Assembly: GCA_020073495.1 (NCBI GenBank)
Contig: JAIQFD010000001.1
Coordinates: forward strand, 186,001-250,000
Direction: 5' to 3'
Source of the DNA: Terriglobia bacterium
GTDB taxonomy: Bacteria > Acidobacteriota > Terriglobia > Terriglobales > Acidobacteriaceae
DNA: 64,000 bases
Shown in pieces: positions 24,978 through 34,594 of the stretch (positions are counted from its first letter, which is position 1; the number at the start of each line of letters is the position of its first letter). Made by a program: the position numbers and the translations under genes. A model generated the notes under the pieces. It made no database searches and was not told where the DNA came from. It saw nothing but the letters and a program-made list of their open reading frames with translations.

Positions 24978-26801
24978 TCATTCCGTCGCGGTCGCAACGG
25001 GCGTCGCGTTCTTACGGGGTCGCTTGTTCGACTGAAGGACTTTCTTGCGCAGGCGCAGGGACGTGGGCGTGATCTCGACGAACTCGTCGTCGGCGATGAA
25101 CTCGATGGCCTGCTCGAGGTTCAGCTCCTTGTGCGGGACAAGGCGGATGGCCTCGTCGGCGGTGGAAGCGCGCATGTTGGTGAGCTTCTTCTCGCGCACG
25201 CAGTTGACGTCGAGGTCGGCGTCCTTGGCGTTCTCGCCGATGATCATGCCCTCGTAGACCTCGACGCCCGGACCGGCGAACAGCTCGCCGCGCTCCTGGA
25301 GGCCCCACAGCGCATAGGCGGTGGTGGTCCCCGGCCGGTCGGCGACCAGGGCGCCGGTGGGACGGTGCGGAATCTCGCCCAGCCACTCGATGTAGCCGTT
25401 GAACAGTGAATTCATGACCGCGGTACCGCGGGTGTCGGTGAGCAGTTCGCCGCGGATGCCGATCAGGCCGCGGCTGGGGACGTCGAACTCCAGGCGCACA
25501 CGGCCATATCCGTGATTGTGCATCTTGACCAACTGGCCCTTGCGCGAGCCCAGCTTCTCGATGACCACGCCGACGTAGCTCTCGGGCACGTCGATGGTGA
25601 GCTTCTCCACCGGTTCCATGGTTTTGCCGTCGACGTTGCGGGTGACGATCTCCGGCTTGCCGACCATGAGCTCGTAGCCCTCGCGGCGCATGGTCTCGAT
25701 GAGAATGGCGAGCTGGAGTTCACCGCGGCCCATGACCTTGAAGGTGTCCATCGTGCCGGTCTCTTCGACCCGCAGGGAGACGTTGGTCAGCAGCTCCTTT
25801 TCCAGGCGCTCGCGCAGGTTTCGCGAAGTGACGTACTGCCCGTCGCGGCCGGAGAAGGGCGAGGTGTTGATGGTGAACTGCATGGCGATCGTGGGCTCGT
25901 CGATGATGATGCGGGGCAGCGGCTCAGGGGTCTCGGCGCTGGTGATGGTGTCGCCGATGGAGATGCCCTCGACGCCGGCGATGGCCACGATGTCGCCCAG
26001 CTCGGTTTCCGTGATGTCGGTGCGCTTCAGCCCGCGGAAGGAGAACAGCTTGGTGATCTTCGTTTTCTGCACCGAGCCGTCCACCTTGGCGATGCCGACC
26101 TCTTCTCCGGTGCGCAGCGTGCCGTTGAAGACGCGCGCGATGGCCATGCGGCCGAGGTAGTCACTGTAATCGAGGTTGGCAACCAGGATCTGAAGCGGCC
26201 CCTCCGCCGTTCCGCCCGGCAGGGGGATGTTCGCGAGGATGGCGTCGAAGAGCGGTTGCAGGTCCTCGCCCGGCAGGTTCATATCGGGCGAAGTGGTGCC
26301 GGCCTTGGCGTTGGTGTAGAGCACGGGGAAATCGAGCTGGTCTTCCTCGGCGTCGAGATCGATGAACAGGTCGTAGATCTCGTTCAAGACTTCCTGCGAG
26401 CGGGCATCGCTGCGGTCGATCTTGTTGATGACCACGATGGGCGGCAGCTTGGCTTCGAGCGCCTTGCCCAGCACGTAGCGGGTCTGGGGCAGCGGGCCTT
26501 CGCTGGCGTCCACCAGGAGCATGACGCCGTCCACCATCTTCAGGGCGCGTTCCACCTCGCCGCCGAAGTCGCTGTGGCCGGGTGTATCCACGATGTTGAT
26601 CTTGATGTCGTGGTAGAAGATGGCGGTGTTCTTGGCCAGGATGGTGATGCCGCGCTCACGCTCCAATTCGTTGGAGTCCATGACGCGCTCTATGACCTGC
26701 TCGTTGGCGCGGAAGGTGCCGCTCTGGCGCAGCATGGCGTCCACCAAGGTGGTCTTGCCGTGGTCGACGTGCGCGATGATGGCGATGTTGCGGATGCTCA
26801 A
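24978..26801 (-). CDS. typA: Translational GTPase TypA/BipA
   Basis: 607 residues. The N-terminal G domain has AHVDHGKT (G1), RGITI (G2), DTPGH (G3) and NKID (G4), then EF-G-like domains II, III and V and the TypA-specific C-terminal domain. The GTPase binds the 70S ribosome and assists growth and large-subunit assembly in cold and stress. The only available start is TTG at 26801, with an in-frame TAG 24 bases upstream and no clear Shine-Dalgarno. The leader consists of TAGTAGTTGGTAG-type repeats. Confidence 0.95.
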   Translation of the reverse strand: MSIRNIAIIAHVDHGKTTLVDAMLRQSGTFRANEQVIERVMDSNELERERGITILAKNTAIFYHDIKINIVDTPGHSDFGGEVERALKMVDGVMLLVDASEGPLPQTRYVLGKALEAKLPPIVVINKIDRSDARSQEVLNEIYDLFIDLDAEEDQLDFPVLYTNAKAGTTSPDMNLPGEDLQPLFDAILANIPLPGGTAEGPLQILVANLDYSDYLGRMAIARVFNGTLRTGEEVGIAKVDGSVQKTKITKLFSFRGLKRTDITETELGDIVAIAGVEGISIGDTITSAETPEPLPRIIIDEPTIAMQFTINTSPFSGRDGQYVTSRNLRERLEKELLTNVSLRVEETGTMDTFKVMGRGELQLAILIETMRREGYELMVGKPEIVTRNVDGKTMEPVEKLTIDVPESYVGVVIEKLGSRKGQLVKMHNHGYGRVRLEFDVPSRGLIGIRGELLTDTRGTAVMNSLFNGYIEWLGEIPHRPTGALVADRPGTTTAYALWGLQERGELFAGPGVEVYEGMIIGENAKDADLDVNCVREKKLTNMRASTADEAIRLVPHKELNLEQAIEFIADDEFVEITPTSLRLRKKVLQSNKRPRKNATPVATATE

Positions 26802-26813
26802 TTTAGTAGTTGG

Positions 26814-26925
26814 TAGCTAGTAGTTAGTAGCCCGTACTCGGTTCTTGGCAGCTAGTGTTTGGACGTACAGCTGGCGCTTGAACGGCTTGCCGAGCTACTG
26901 ACGACCAACTACTAGCTACTGCTTT
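26814..26925. repeat. TAGTAGTT-type low-complexity inverted repeat before typA
   Basis: AGTTGGTAGCTAGTAGTTAGTAG just before the typA start is mirrored by CCAACTACTAGCTACT near 26906-26921. The two arms can pair over roughly 16-20 bases with the intervening ~70 bp looped out. This occupies the typA 5' leader. Confidence 0.6.
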
Positions 26926-26934
26926 ACAAAAAGA

Positions 26935-26957
26935 AAGGGCGGCTTGTGACCGCCCTT
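26935..26957 (-). terminator. Terminator of the cold-shock gene
   Basis: On the minus strand AAGGGCGG - TCACAAG - CCGCCCTT is followed by TCTTTTTGT. It lies 23 bp after the csp stop codon. Confidence 0.8.
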
Positions 26958-26980
26958 CTGGTGTAGCGAAAGTTTTCGTC

Positions 26981-27181
26981 TTACAGAGGACGAACGTTCT
27001 CGGCCTGCCAGCCCTTGGGTCCCTTCACGACGTTGAACTCGACCGCCTGGCCTTCCTGCAGGCTGCGGAAGCCCTGTGCCTGGATCGCGGAGAAGTGTAC
27101 GAAGACATCCTCCCCGTTCTGGCGGCTGATGAAACCATAACCCTTAGCGTCGTTGAACCACTTTACTGTTCCTTGTTCCAT
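26981..27181 (-). CDS. cspA: Cold-shock domain protein
   Basis: 66 residues, a complete cold-shock domain: [15 protein letters not shown] (RNP1) and DVFVHFSAI (RNP2), with the usual aromatic residues for single-stranded nucleic-acid binding. It acts as an RNA chaperone or translation modulator. Monocistronic with its own terminator; the long 5' leader between 27182 and about 27350 may be regulatory, as in other csp genes. The csp subtype cannot be assigned. Confidence 0.93.
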   Translation of the reverse strand: MEQGTVKWFNDAKGYGFISRQNGEDVFVHFSAIQAQGFRSLQEGQAVEFNVVKGPKGWQAENVRPL

Positions 27182-27371
27182 GGTGTAGCTAATTCCTCTT
27201 CTGTGATTTTGTTTTACGCTGAGTTGAACCGGAAGGTACCGCGAGGCAGGCTGCTTGAAGCTTGTTTCTGCGGATACAACTTACGTTCGAACCAAACGCA
27301 CAATTATTCTATCGCGAAAGCCCCAGGAAAGCCAGCGTCTGCCGATCCGGTTTTTCCCTGCAGAGCCGATA

Positions 27372-28349
27372 TCAGGCGTTCCCCGGCCTCAGGGCCGGAG
27401 CGGGTGGATTGTTCAGCACCTGGCGGAATTGGGCCAGCAAAGAGGAATCGAGCCAGCCCTGGTTCACATGCTCTTGCATGATCTCCATGGCCTGGGAGCG
27501 GTTGAGGGCCGCCTTATAGGGCCGCTGGGTGGTGAGAGCGTCGTAGATGTCGCCGATCTGAAAGACGCGCGCCACCAGCGGGATCTGCGCGCCCTTGAGG
27601 CCGTCCGGGTACCCCGAGCCGTCGAAACGCTCGTGGTGGTGGCGGATGATGGGCAGCACCGGCCGCAACGAGGTCAGGGGAGCGCACAACTGCTCTCCAA
27701 CCACGGGATGCTGGCGCACGAGCTGCCATTCGGCATCGCTGAGCTGCCCCTTCTTCAGCAGGACGGACTCGGGGATCACAACCTTGCCGATGTCGTGGAG
27801 GACGCCGCCGATGCGCAGCGCGCTCAGCTCCTCCTCGGAGCAGCCCACGCGCTGTCCCAGGCGGACGGCGTAGTCGGCGACGCGGTCGCAGTGACCCTGG
27901 GTGAAGGGGTCCTTCCCTTCGATGACGCGGGCCAGCATGAAGAGGGCGTCGGCGGCCTGCTCCAGCTCGTCGGTGTAGGCCTTCATGACGAGCAGCGAGC
28001 GGACGCGGGCGAGCAGTTCGGCGCGGTCGAAAGGCTTGATGAGCAAGTCGTCGGCGCCGCATTCCAGGCCGCGTACGCGGTCCTCGATCTGGGAAAGGCC
28101 GGTGACGAGCACGACCGGGACCAGGCGGCTGTCCGGGCGGTGCTTGAGGATGCGGCACACCTCGAAGCCGTTCATGCGCGGCATGACGATGTCGAGCAGG
28201 ACCACGTCGGGCTGGAAGCGGTCGTAGACCTCCAGGGCCTGGTCGCCGTCCTGGGCGAAGGCGAGTTCGTAGCCCTCGCGCTGGAGCAACTCCCCGAGCA
28301 CGTCGCGGATGGACTCGTCGTCGTCGACGATGAGAATCTTGCCTTTCAT
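27372..28349 (-). CDS. Response regulator with HD-GYP phosphodiesterase domain
   Basis: 325 residues. Receiver at residues 4-118 with acidic pocket (VDDDES), phospho-acceptor Asp in VVLLDIVMP and Lys in IKPFD. HD-GYP domain follows: GGVLHDIGK, HPVVGEQL, HHHERFDGSGYP and IGDIYDALTTQRPYK. The GYP signature reads GSGYPDG, fully conserved, so c-di-GMP hydrolysis is likely. It is an orphan: no histidine kinase gene adjoins it. Together with the two PilZ proteins in this window it points to c-di-GMP signalling. Confidence 0.92.
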   Translation of the reverse strand: MKGKILIVDDDESIRDVLGELLQREGYELAFAQDGDQALEVYDRFQPDVVLLDIVMPRMNGFEVCRILKHRPDSRLVPVVLVTGLSQIEDRVRGLECGADDLLIKPFDRAELLARVRSLLVMKAYTDELEQAADALFMLARVIEGKDPFTQGHCDRVADYAVRLGQRVGCSEEELSALRIGGVLHDIGKVVIPESVLLKKGQLSDAEWQLVRQHPVVGEQLCAPLTSLRPVLPIIRHHHERFDGSGYPDGLKGAQIPLVARVFQIGDIYDALTTQRPYKAALNRSQAMEIMQEHVNQGWLDSSLLAQFRQVLNNPPAPALRPGNA

Positions 28350-28463
28350 GGCTGGCCGCTTGCGGCAGACGGACAGGACAGCGTACCGTCCCCAAGAACA
28401 GGTTAACCTGATGCCCGTCCGGACAGGTTAGTTACGAAAGACCGTTGCACTACAGGCGGTGCG

Positions 28464-30497
28464 CTACCGGCGGTCCGCCTGGTCACGAACGTTCGGGAAA
28501 GGCGGCATGTACTTGTCGAACCAGTCCAGCAATCGGTGCATGATGTCGCGACGGTGCTCGGGCTGGGCGACGTTGTGCCCCTCGTTGGGATAGACCACGA
28601 GCCGAGTGGAGACCCCGAGGGTACGCAAGGCGTGCCAGAACTCGTAGGACTGCGGCGCCGGGCACTCGCCGTCGCGCTCGCCCACCAGCACCAGCGTCGG
28701 CGTCCGCGCCTGCTTGATAAAGGTCATGGGCGCGCTGCGGGCGTACACCTGGGGGTCATCGTAGACCGTGGCCCCGAAGAAGGGGACCATCCATTCGTCA
28801 ATGTCGTTCTGGCCGTAGTAGCTGAGCCAATTGGCGAGGCCGGCGCCGGCCACCGCCGCCCGGAAACGATTTGTCTGCGTGACCGCCCACATGGTCATGT
28901 AGCCGCCGTAGCTCCAGCCGGTGATACCCACGCGTTTGGGATCGATGGGAAACGATCTCAGCGCGGTGTCCACGCCGGCCATGATGTCGCGGAAATCGCC
29001 GTAGCCGAAATCCTTGACGTTGGCGCGCGTGAACTCCTCCCCCTGGCCGTAACTGCCGCGCGGATTGGGCTCGAGGACGAAGTAGTCCTCGGTCGAGAGC
29101 AGCGCCGTCCCCAGGAACGGCCGCGGCCAGGTGTTGTGGGCCGCCGACGAAGGCCCGCCGTGCACGACGACCACCATGGGATACGTGCGCTTGGGATCGT
29201 AGTGGCGCGGGAAGAGGAGCCACCCCTGCACCGTGAACTGGTCGCTTTTCCACTCCAGGCTCTCTGCCTTGCCCCAGGAAGGACGCGCCTCCGCGTTGCT
29301 GTGTGTGATCTGGGTCCAGGAGCCGATGGGGCCAGCAAAGAGCTCGGGCGGACGCTCCAGGGAGTCGCGCACCAGGGCGGAGGTTCGGCCGTCGCCCGCC
29401 AGCGACACGCTGAAGCGGTAGCTGGCGGCGTGGATGGACTCGGCGGCGCGCCACAACTCTTCGATTTTCCCGCTGGCGGGGTCGAGGGTGGCGATCTGGG
29501 CCATGCCCCCGACGGTTGCGGCCAGCACGAGCTGCCTGCGGCCGGGATCCCAGGTGAGCGAGTTGGCGCTGGCGCGCATGCCCGGCGTGAGGTTGCGCGG
29601 CTCGCCGCCAGTGGCTGGAAGCAGGTAGACGTCGCCGCCGACCACGCCCTGGTCGCTCATCAATCCGCCGATGAACGCGATGTTCTTGCCGTTGGGCGAC
29701 CAGAGTGCATCCGCCATTTGCATGTCCGGCTTCAGGAGGGAGGTGATCTGCCCGGTCGCGACGGGCATGGTGTAAAGCTGGGCGATCCACCAGTTGTTGT
29801 CGCCGGAGCCGTGCGCTGCGATCAGGGCCATGGTCTTGCCGTCGGGTGACCAGTCGTATTCGTACACATAAAGGTCGGCGGGCGAGACCTGCCGCGTGGT
29901 GTGGGCGTCCAGGTCGAAGATGGCGATGCGCTGCTCGAAGGGGTGTTCCTCGATCTCGCCGGTCTGGGGCGTCATCGGAGCCAGCGGGCCGGCCTCCCGG
30001 GGAGCGTTCTCGATGAAGAGAAAGGCGAGCCGGGTACCATTGGGGGACCAGCGAGGCTCGTCAAAGGCGCCGGTCATGTCGGTGAGGCGGCGCGGCGTCG
30101 CGGCAGGACGAGTGACGTCGGCGACGTAGAGCTGCGGCTGGCCGGAAGCATTGGAGACAAAGGCAAGCTGGCGGCTGTCCGGCGACCAGGCGATCTTCTG
30201 TTCGGCGGCGTCGCCATCGGAGGCCGCGGTGATGCGCTGTGGCTTGGTCCTCCCGGCGGCATCCGCGACGAAGATGGCGCTGTGGCCGGTGGGATCGCCG
30301 TTGGAGCCGTTGAGGGCCTCGACCCACGCCACGCGAGTTCCGTCCGGCGAGATGGCCGCCTGGCGGAAGGTGCGCGTGGCGAAGAGCGCGTTCAGATCAG
30401 TGTCGAGCGATGAGGCATTCGCAGGCGACTGTGCGAATGTCGCAGGCGACAGGACAACCAGGAAAACCAGGCAGACCAGAACCGGCCGGATCTTCAT
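28464..30497 (-). CDS. Secreted S9-family prolyl oligopeptidase-like peptidase
   Basis: 677 residues. A signal peptide (PVLVCLVFLVVLSPATFA) is followed by a WD/PD40 beta-propeller (repeated WSPDSRQLAF, WSPNGTRLAF, WSPDGKTMAL, WSPNGKNIAF) and an alpha/beta-hydrolase domain. The triad is visible: Ser in GWSYGGYM, Asp in GERDGECP and His in NEGHNV. Typical acyl-aminoacyl or dipeptidyl peptidase of the S9C type, acting on short peptides in the periplasm. Monocistronic. Confidence 0.92.
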   Translation of the reverse strand: MKIRPVLVCLVFLVVLSPATFAQSPANASSLDTDLNALFATRTFRQAAISPDGTRVAWVEALNGSNGDPTGHSAIFVADAAGRTKPQRITAASDGDAAEQKIAWSPDSRQLAFVSNASGQPQLYVADVTRPAATPRRLTDMTGAFDEPRWSPNGTRLAFLFIENAPREAGPLAPMTPQTGEIEEHPFEQRIAIFDLDAHTTRQVSPADLYVYEYDWSPDGKTMALIAAHGSGDNNWWIAQLYTMPVATGQITSLLKPDMQMADALWSPNGKNIAFIGGLMSDQGVVGGDVYLLPATGGEPRNLTPGMRASANSLTWDPGRRQLVLAATVGGMAQIATLDPASGKIEELWRAAESIHAASYRFSVSLAGDGRTSALVRDSLERPPELFAGPIGSWTQITHSNAEARPSWGKAESLEWKSDQFTVQGWLLFPRHYDPKRTYPMVVVVHGGPSSAAHNTWPRPFLGTALLSTEDYFVLEPNPRGSYGQGEEFTRANVKDFGYGDFRDIMAGVDTALRSFPIDPKRVGITGWSYGGYMTMWAVTQTNRFRAAVAGAGLANWLSYYGQNDIDEWMVPFFGATVYDDPQVYARSAPMTFIKQARTPTLVLVGERDGECPAPQSYEFWHALRTLGVSTRLVVYPNEGHNVAQPEHRRDIMHRLLDWFDKYMPPFPNVRDQADRR

Positions 30498-30548
30498 CGA
30501 ACCCCCAGGCGGCCTATTCTAAACGGACGCTCCCGGAAACACGGTGAA

Positions 30549-32405
30549 TCACCGATTCGGATCGAAGTGCAAGCGGATGGAGACGGGCGCCTCTACGGGA
30601 GTACCGTTGAGTCTGCAGGGCTCGTAGCGCCAGCGGTGGACCGCGTCAAGAGCAGCTCGCGTCAGCATCGCGTTCCCCTTCACGACCTCCACCTTGCCGA
30701 TCGTGCCGTTCTCCCGAACCACGGCGTTCAAGAGCACGTCACCCCTGATCTGGAGACGGCGGGCGGCCTCGGGATAGACCGGCGCCACCCGCAGGACCAG
30801 CCGCGCGGGCACCACCCCTTGCGATTGGCGTGCTGGGCCCGGCGCATTAGGGACTTCGGCCCGGGGCTCGGTGAAGCTGGGCAAAGCCGCCGTGTCGGAA
30901 GCCATCTCGGGGGGCGTAACGGAGTCAGGGGCAGGCTTCTGGTTCGGACGGCGGATCGCAAACTCGGGCACATCGGCAACGACGGTAGAAGCTCGAGACT
31001 TCCCCGGCCCGCTCATCGGGTCGGTGCTGTTCGCGGCGGTCGCGGCCGGGACGGAATCCTTCACTTCGACCGGCTGGGGCGCTGCCTCGGCGGGAAGCGG
31101 CACAGGGGACATTGCCGGCACGGCCGGGCTCGAAGCCGGGGCCGCCGGCGCCGGGCGGAGCGTCTGCCTGCGATAGACGTAAACCCAACCGCCGGCCGCG
31201 ACGACCGACGATGCGACCACGACCAGCGCAAGCCGCGCAGCGGATGACAGGCGTTGGCGCGACGGCCTCATCGATCCGGCGGGAGGGACCGGCCCGGTCA
31301 CCGCCGCGGGGATACTGAGAGGGGCTTCAGCCGCAGGCATCGTCAAGTCCACTTTCTTCGGCGCCTCGCTGGCAGGTGATTCGATCTTCACCGCCGTGGC
31401 CGCGGCCTGGGCGGGCTGGAGAGTCTCCGCCGGCGTGGTCGGAGGGGAGATCCTGGCGGGAGTGGCCGTTGCCACGAGCGCAGGCGCCGCAATCGGCTCC
31501 TCAAGTCGCACCGGGGGGACCGTCGCCGCGGGGAATGCCACCGCGAAGCGGCGCAGCACCGTAGCGATCAACTCGCTGGCCTGGCGCAGACGATGCAGGT
31601 CGGCGTCGGCGAAAGCCCGCGGACGATCGGAAAAAACCTCCAGCACGCCGCAGACCTCCTCGCCGTCGTGGATGGGGACCAACACGGCCGAACGCAGGTC
31701 GAGTGCGCGGCAGACGGCGGCGTCGACGCGCGGATCGAACTCGGTGTCATGGCACGAGACGGGCAGCCCGCTGCGGACGCACTGGCCTGAGAGTCCGCTG
31801 TCGGCTTGCAGACGAACCCCGAGGCTCGGGGCGGCGCCCGAAGACGCCCGACAGGTCATCTCGTCCCGTCTTCCCAGCGCGATCGCGGTGCCGTTGGCGC
31901 GGCAGATCCGCGACGTGCGCTCGGCAATCAGTTGCAGGGCACCGTCAAGATCGGGACCGAGCGCGGCAATCTCGCTCTCAAGCTGGGCCACATCGAAGCT
32001 GAGTCTCGGCGCAGCGGTCGCCGGGGGCGTACGCTCCACTGCCGACGCGCCCGCGGAGCTTCGCGTCCATCGTCCCAGCGCCTCGGCGGAGCCTTCCTGG
32101 AATGAAACGATGCGTATCCCGGCACGTCCCGAGGCTTCCGCCCAGCGGACGTCACCGCGCGCGCGGATGCGCGTGCCGCCATCCGGGAGGGAGAACTCCA
32201 CGTCGGTCGAGGCCCCGTGCGGAAGCCGAGCAACGGCCTGCACCGAAAGACCGCCCTCGCACAGGTCGAGGACGAGCCCGCCGTTGTCGCCAGTGAGCGA
32301 GACCGGCACGATCTGCTCGTTCACGACAGCGCGGCGCGTGCTGCGCCGCCGTTCCGGCCGCGGTTGCGGCCCGGGGATCGGGATGCTGGGCGAAGCGGAC
32401 ATCAT
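30549..32405 (-). CDS. PilZ-GAF-transmembrane-TonB chimeric protein
   Basis: 618 residues in the order: PilZ domain (about 18-115; RRRSTRR and DLCEGGL with Cys in place of the usual Ser), GAF domain (about 140-290), Pro/Ala-rich linker, one membrane helix (ARLALVVVASSVVAAGGWVYV, about 390-410), periplasmic linker, and a TonB C-terminal domain (about 528-618; YPEAARRLQIRGDVLL, HRWRYEPCRLNG). This places c-di-GMP and small-molecule sensing in the cytosol and a TonB-like domain in the periplasm on one chain. No ExbB/ExbD genes are nearby. The role could be sensing-coupled outer-membrane transport or a scaffold; unproven. Confidence 0.85.
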   Translation of the reverse strand: MMSASPSIPIPGPQPRPERRRSTRRAVVNEQIVPVSLTGDNGGLVLDLCEGGLSVQAVARLPHGASTDVEFSLPDGGTRIRARGDVRWAEASGRAGIRIVSFQEGSAEALGRWTRSSAGASAVERTPPATAAPRLSFDVAQLESEIAALGPDLDGALQLIAERTSRICRANGTAIALGRRDEMTCRASSGAAPSLGVRLQADSGLSGQCVRSGLPVSCHDTEFDPRVDAAVCRALDLRSAVLVPIHDGEEVCGVLEVFSDRPRAFADADLHRLRQASELIATVLRRFAVAFPAATVPPVRLEEPIAAPALVATATPARISPPTTPAETLQPAQAAATAVKIESPASEAPKKVDLTMPAAEAPLSIPAAVTGPVPPAGSMRPSRQRLSSAARLALVVVASSVVAAGGWVYVYRRQTLRPAPAAPASSPAVPAMSPVPLPAEAAPQPVEVKDSVPAATAANSTDPMSGPGKSRASTVVADVPEFAIRRPNQKPAPDSVTPPEMASDTAALPSFTEPRAEVPNAPGPARQSQGVVPARLVLRVAPVYPEAARRLQIRGDVLLNAVVRENGTIGKVEVVKGNAMLTRAALDAVHRWRYEPCRLNGTPVEAPVSIRLHFDPNR

Positions 32406-32420
32406 AGGCTCCAGACGAGA

Positions 32421-32639
32421 TTACGGGAACTGCTTCACTTCTCCGTTGCTGGGCCTGGTTACGCCCGCAACGCCGGCGGCAGCGGCAACGACGTGCACAG
32501 GAGCGTTCTCGCCGTCATCGGCGAGAAGGCGTGCGGCGGCGCGCAGCGTCTCGATGTCGCTCTCCATTTGCTGGATCTCCCGCTTCTTCTGCAGGATGTC
32601 GCGCTCTTTCTGCTTGATGACCTCAACGATGTTCTTCAT
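32421..32639 (-). CDS. Small coiled-coil protein
   Basis: 72 residues from an ATG preceded by GAGGAC. The first 45 residues form a strongly charged coiled coil (VEVIKQKERDILQKKREIQQMESDIETLRAAARLL); the rest is a short Ala/Val-rich tail. No known domain. It ends 15 bp before the start of the downstream PilZ-GAF-TonB gene on the same strand and is likely co-transcribed with it. Confidence 0.6.
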   Translation of the reverse strand: MKNIVEVIKQKERDILQKKREIQQMESDIETLRAAARLLADDGENAPVHVVAAAAGVAGVTRPSNGEVKQFP

Positions 32640-32841
32640 GACAGTCCTCGACAAAAGCTGGTAGGGACCAGGCTGGCGGTCCTGTAGTGCTGTTGCTGGA
32701 AATGGCGAAGCGCGGAGTACTGCGCTGATTGGAGTCATTTAACCACGCATCGTTGTGGAAATCGTGCTGAATTTTCGTCCCGGTGCCAGGACTGTGCGAA
32801 GAACTTCAGGCAGGGACCATGTCGGGAGTCACCGTGGCGTA

Positions 32842-32931
32842 TGGCGGAGGGTGAGGGATTCGAACCCCCGGTGCCCTTTCGGGCACAGCGGTTTTCAAGA
32901 CCGCCCGTTTCGACCGCTCACGCAACCCTCC
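32842..32931 (-). tRNA. tRNA-Ser (anticodon UGA)
   Basis: On the minus strand GGAGGGT pairs with ACCCTCC as acceptor stem, followed by discriminator G and an encoded CCA. The anticodon loop CTTGAAA within GGGCGGT-CTTGAAA-ACCGCT gives UGA. A long variable arm (TGTGCCC-GAAA-GGGCACC) and T-loop GGTTCGAATCC confirm a class II serine tRNA of 90 nt. Confidence 0.97.
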
Positions 32932-33019
32932 GCGCTTGCGATAGCAAGAGTTTACCAGCACTTTCGCAGGGGCCCTCGTGCCGACTGGGGGACTCCTGTG
33001 TTCGCGAGTCACTGATTCA

Positions 33020-33035
33020 AGTGATATCAGTCACG
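33020..33035. promoter_or_regulatory. Crp/Fnr-type operator
   Basis: AGTGA-TATCAG-TCACG, a GTGA-N6-TCAC dyad, 49 bp upstream of the Cys-rich membrane protein at 33084. A weaker TGTGT-N7-TCACT copy is centred about 22 bp upstream (32997-33013), again matching the tandem pattern. Confidence 0.55.
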
Positions 33036-33083
33036 GCGCGGGGGTGGCAGCCAACGGATACTGCGCATGTGGGGAGGTGAGCG

Positions 33084-33809
33084 ATGCTTACCCTGCTCCT
33101 CTTGCTGCTTGCCGTTGTTGCCATCGTCAGCATCCTCATGCCGCTGCTGTTCGCCACGCAGGTGTACCGGATCCGCCGAGGCCCTCGGCATGTGAGCTGT
33201 CCGGAGACTCATGAAACCGTAGCCGTCGAGATGGACGCGATGCACTGCGCCACGACGGCGCTGAGCGGCACCGAATACGTGCGCCTGGCCTCCTGCTCGC
33301 GCTGGCCGGAAAAGAGAGCGTGCGATCAGGATTGCGTCTACGAACTATTCCAGGAGGGGCCCGCCGAGGAAAGGCGCGTGTCTCCGCGCATCCGTCATGC
33401 CGCGGTGCTGGCCGGCGCGGGGCTGGCCTGGCTGCTGGGCGCGCTCTGGTACGCGGAGCCGGTGTTCGGCCGTACGTGGATGCGGTTGACGGGTCTCACG
33501 GAAGAGGCGGCACGGGCGCGCGCCGAGCTGGTGCTTCCTTACCTGGTACCGCTCGCCGGATTCCTTGTGCTCGGATATGTGCTCGCATGGGGGATGGCGC
33601 GAAGCGGGCGAGAGGGCATGGTGCGCGAGGCCTGGCTGGCGGTGCTTTTGTGCGCCGTGTTCTTTGCCCTGGACCTGCTGGTGCGCGCGGTCATTCCCGG
33701 ACCCTGGCTGGCGTTCACCTGGGTGGACGTCACCTACGCGCTGGCGGGAAGCCTGGTGACCGGCGCCGTAGTCGGCGGCTGGCCGGCATGGGCCCGCGCA
33801 ATCTCCTGA
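33084..33809 (+). CDS. Cys-rich membrane protein of the putative redox regulon
   Basis: 241 residues. One N-terminal membrane helix (LLLLLLAVVAIVSILMPLLFA) is followed by a soluble domain with Cys39, Cys55, Cys71, Cys80 and Cys84 (SCSRWPEKRACDQDC), then three or four more helices. The Cys set could bind Fe-S or another metal. Strong SD (GGGGAGGTGAGCG). Not a recognised family. A Crp/Fnr-type site upstream ties it to the redox genes at 3-4 kb and 17 kb. Confidence 0.7.
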   Translation: MLTLLLLLLAVVAIVSILMPLLFATQVYRIRRGPRHVSCPETHETVAVEMDAMHCATTALSGTEYVRLASCSRWPEKRACDQDCVYELFQEGPAEERRVSPRIRHAAVLAGAGLAWLLGALWYAEPVFGRTWMRLTGLTEEAARARAELVLPYLVPLAGFLVLGYVLAWGMARSGREGMVREAWLAVLLCAVFFALDLLVRAVIPGPWLAFTWVDVTYALAGSLVTGAVVGGWPAWARAIS

Positions 33810-33840
33810 TCTTGGGGCGATCCAAGCAGAATCAGCAGGC

Positions 33841-34575
33841 TCAGGCGAACATCTTGGTCAGAACAGAAACCAGCAGGAAGCCGAAGATGAGGCCGAGCGA
33901 CGGACCCTTGGCCTGCGGCTGCTGGCGGCTCTCCGGGATGAGTTGATCGGAAGCCACAAAGATCATGGCGCCGGCGGCCAGCGCCAGGGCGAAGGGAACC
34001 ATGGGGCCGATAATGCGCACGAACCACACGCCCAGCACGGCGGCGATCGGTTCTCCCAGGCCGGAGCAGGTGGCCCACAAGATGGCGCGGGAACGCGAGA
34101 AGCCAGCCGCTCGCAGCGGCATGGCGACAGCCAGCCCTTCGGGGATGTTCTGGAGAGCGATGGCAACCGCCACGATCACGCCCAGCTTGGGCGCACCGCC
34201 CGCGAAAGAAACGCCGACCGCCAAGCCTTCCGGCAAATGATGCAGCGTGAGCGCTGCGGCCATGAGCAGGCCGAGCCGCTTGGCGGGGCCGGTCAGTTGC
34301 GGCGCGAAATGCGGTTCCAGGTGGGGGACCGCAAGCTCCAGGTGGAAGACCAGCAGGGCCCCGATGGCCAGGCCAAGAGCGACCGTCCAAACGCCGTTCT
34401 GGCGCAGCGCGGGGCCGAGCAGGGTGATGGAACCGGCGGCCAGCATCACGCCCGCGCTGAATCCGAGCAGCGTGTCATAGACACGGCGCGAAAGTGTGGG
34501 AACGAGCGCGATCAGCGAACCGCCCAGGCCGGTGGCCAGGCCGGCCAGCAGACTGGCGATCAGGGCCGCGCGCAC
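33841..34575 (-). CDS. ZIP-family metal transporter
   Basis: 244 residues with about eight membrane helices. Metal-site motifs of the ZIP family are clear: LHHLPEGLAVG in helix IV and LQNIPEGLAVA in helix V, plus a His-containing loop (HLELAVPHLEPHF). It should import divalent metal such as Zn or Fe into the cytosol. The start is set by AGGAGG followed by GTG at 34575; an upstream ATG would hide that ribosome-binding site inside the gene. It lies downstream of a MerR regulator on the same strand, but a terminator separates them. Confidence 0.88.
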   Translation of the reverse strand: MRAALIASLLAGLATGLGGSLIALVPTLSRRVYDTLLGFSAGVMLAAGSITLLGPALRQNGVWTVALGLAIGALLVFHLELAVPHLEPHFAPQLTGPAKRLGLLMAAALTLHHLPEGLAVGVSFAGGAPKLGVIVAVAIALQNIPEGLAVAMPLRAAGFSRSRAILWATCSGLGEPIAAVLGVWFVRIIGPMVPFALALAAGAMIFVASDQLIPESRQQPQAKGPSLGLIFGFLLVSVLTKMFA

Positions 34576-34594
34576 GGCTCGCCTCCTCGGCGAC

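Noticed and set aside
25512-26816. A ~430-codon open frame antisense to typA
   Set aside because: Shadow of the fully conserved TypA gene; composition typical of the complementary frame.
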